Shown here in pieces: positions 4,950 to 5,394 of a stretch of DNA of 5,394 bases. The stretch is from CAYWVO01 sp964461835 (GTDB lineage: Bacteria; Zixibacteria; MSB-5A5; WJJR01; JAJRUJ01), in the NCBI GenBank assembly GCA_964461835.1, contig CAYWVO010000088.1:1-5394 (forward strand), in the 5' to 3' direction. The notes beneath the pieces are model-generated. The model ran no database searches. It saw nothing but the letters and a program-made list of their open reading frames with translations, and was not told the DNA's origin. A program made the position numbers and the translations under genes. Numbering within the stretch: position 1 is the first letter of the stretch; each line of letters opens with the position of its first letter.

Positions 4950-4955
4950 TTGACA
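4950..4955 (+). promoter_or_regulatory. Perfect -35 box TTGACA, -10 unclear
   Basis: TTGACA is a full -35 match upstream of the hydrolase gene, but the hexamer 17 nt later (TTGAGT, 4973-4978) is poor. ACAAC (4953-4957) and GTTGT (4964-4968) form a small inverted repeat overlapping the box, which could be an operator or chance. It is offered as the only promoter-like signal seen before 5026. Confidence 0.25.
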
Positions 4956-5025
4956 ACTTTTAGGTTGTAATTTTGAGTTTAAGAGATTATTGATTCTGTG
5001 ACTTTAACCAGAAGGGGGTTATTGC

Positions 5026-5394
5026 TTGATATTCTTCGTGTTAGATTATGTAAATTATAAACTTCGTCGCTGTAAGTACAGTGATGAAGAATTACAAAAG
5101 AAATCTTACCAACGAGGAGATAGGTGCCCAAAACATACACGCGGACTTAAGGCGGGAGATACCATAGTAATTCACACTACGGATTCTTTTATCAGTTGGC
5201 TGATTATGTATTACACAGATAGCCATGCCTCACACGTATGCCTTTATTTGCAGAATGGCATGGTTTTCGATTTCGTTCCTCAGGGTGCGCGGTTTCATCC
5301 AATAACAGATTATTTTAATTCTAAATACTGGGTGGTCGTGTGTAGACCACGAGATGAAATGAAAGGTCCAGATTTCGAAGAACGTATTTTGCGG
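5026..5394 (+). CDS. Permuted papain-like hydrolase (NlpC/P60 superfamily, YiiX/C92-like), N-terminal part
   Basis: The frame is open from a stop at 5005-5007 to the window end and gives 123 residues. I start it at TTG 5026 because AAGGGGG (5012-5018) lies 7 nt upstream; GTG 5038 has no SD. GLKAGDTIVI (40-49) is the GD strand, DSFISWLIMYYT (53-64) the following helix, ASHVCLYL (68-75) holds the conserved His70, and VFDFVPQGARFHPITDYF (80-97) precedes VVVCRPRD (103-110). This order, with GD then SHV first, matches permuted papain-like enzymes of the YiiX/YebB type, whose catalytic Cys comes later, here beyond the edge. Family members cleave amide or thioester bonds in peptides, cell wall or lipids; which applies cannot be told. 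There is no signal peptide. It is AT-richer than the central operon and separated by the repeats from the transposase, so not obviously co-transcribed. Confidence 0.72.
   Translation, partial: MIFFVLDYVNYKLRRCKYSDEELQKKSYQRGDRCPKHTRGLKAGDTIVIHTTDSFISWLIMYYTDSHASHVCLYLQNGMVFDFVPQGARFHPITDYFNSKYWVVVCRPRDEMKGPDFEERILR

Noticed and set aside
4719..4970. Small plus-strand open frame of 83 codons after the transposase
   Set aside because: It runs through the outer repeat and the intact REP, so its product is translated repeat sequence.

Overview
The window looks like a stretch of chromosome from a bacterium I cannot place taxonomically. It is probably uncultured and of moderate to high GC. The core (about 550-3870) is GC-rich with ordinary bacterial signals: AGGAG-type ribosome binding sites, a sigma70-like promoter and an ATGA stop/start overlap. 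Both ends (1-300 and about 4930-5394) are visibly AT-richer and carry unrelated partial genes.

The centre is one leftward (minus-strand) operon for a sodium-translocating, biotin-dependent decarboxylase, in the order gamma (3760-3548), alpha (3551-1692), beta (1680-553). It has a recognisable promoter (3827-3855) and an intrinsic terminator (508-539). The alpha chain is a fused carboxyltransferase plus biotin carrier. Beta is the multi-membrane-segment Na+ pump and keeps every polar residue known to matter in Klebsiella OadB. Gamma is the small single-span anchor. Together they would remove CO2 from a carboxylated 2-oxoacid (oxaloacetate in the model family), pass it to biotin, and use its release to pump Na+ out. 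The alpha subunit is divergent at its active site, including the position of the usual catalytic Thr, so its substrate should be treated as open.

Right of the operon (4003-4774) is a REP-associated tyrosine transposase (RAYT, HUH/Y1 family) on the plus strand. It is enclosed by nested inverted repeats: hairpin REPs abutting the gene (4093-4127 and 4672-4703) and an outer 44-bp inverted repeat (4003-4046 and 4730-4773, 40/44 identical). Another intact REP lies at 4862-4895 and a half-REP at 4064-4082. The REP stems differ in sequence but keep pairing, with constant GAATCT and GGGGCAC flanks. This is the most distinctive structure in the window.

At the left edge a minus-strand gene encodes a secreted trypsin-like protease that stops at 89 codons, just after the catalytic His block, so it is truncated. 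Its leader contains two mutually exclusive hairpins. Between it and the operon lies a strong nested palindrome (388-429). At the right edge a plus-strand gene with a TTG start encodes the N-terminal part of a permuted papain-like (NlpC/P60 superfamily, YiiX/C92-type) hydrolase that runs out of the window. No tRNA, rRNA or CRISPR array is visible.
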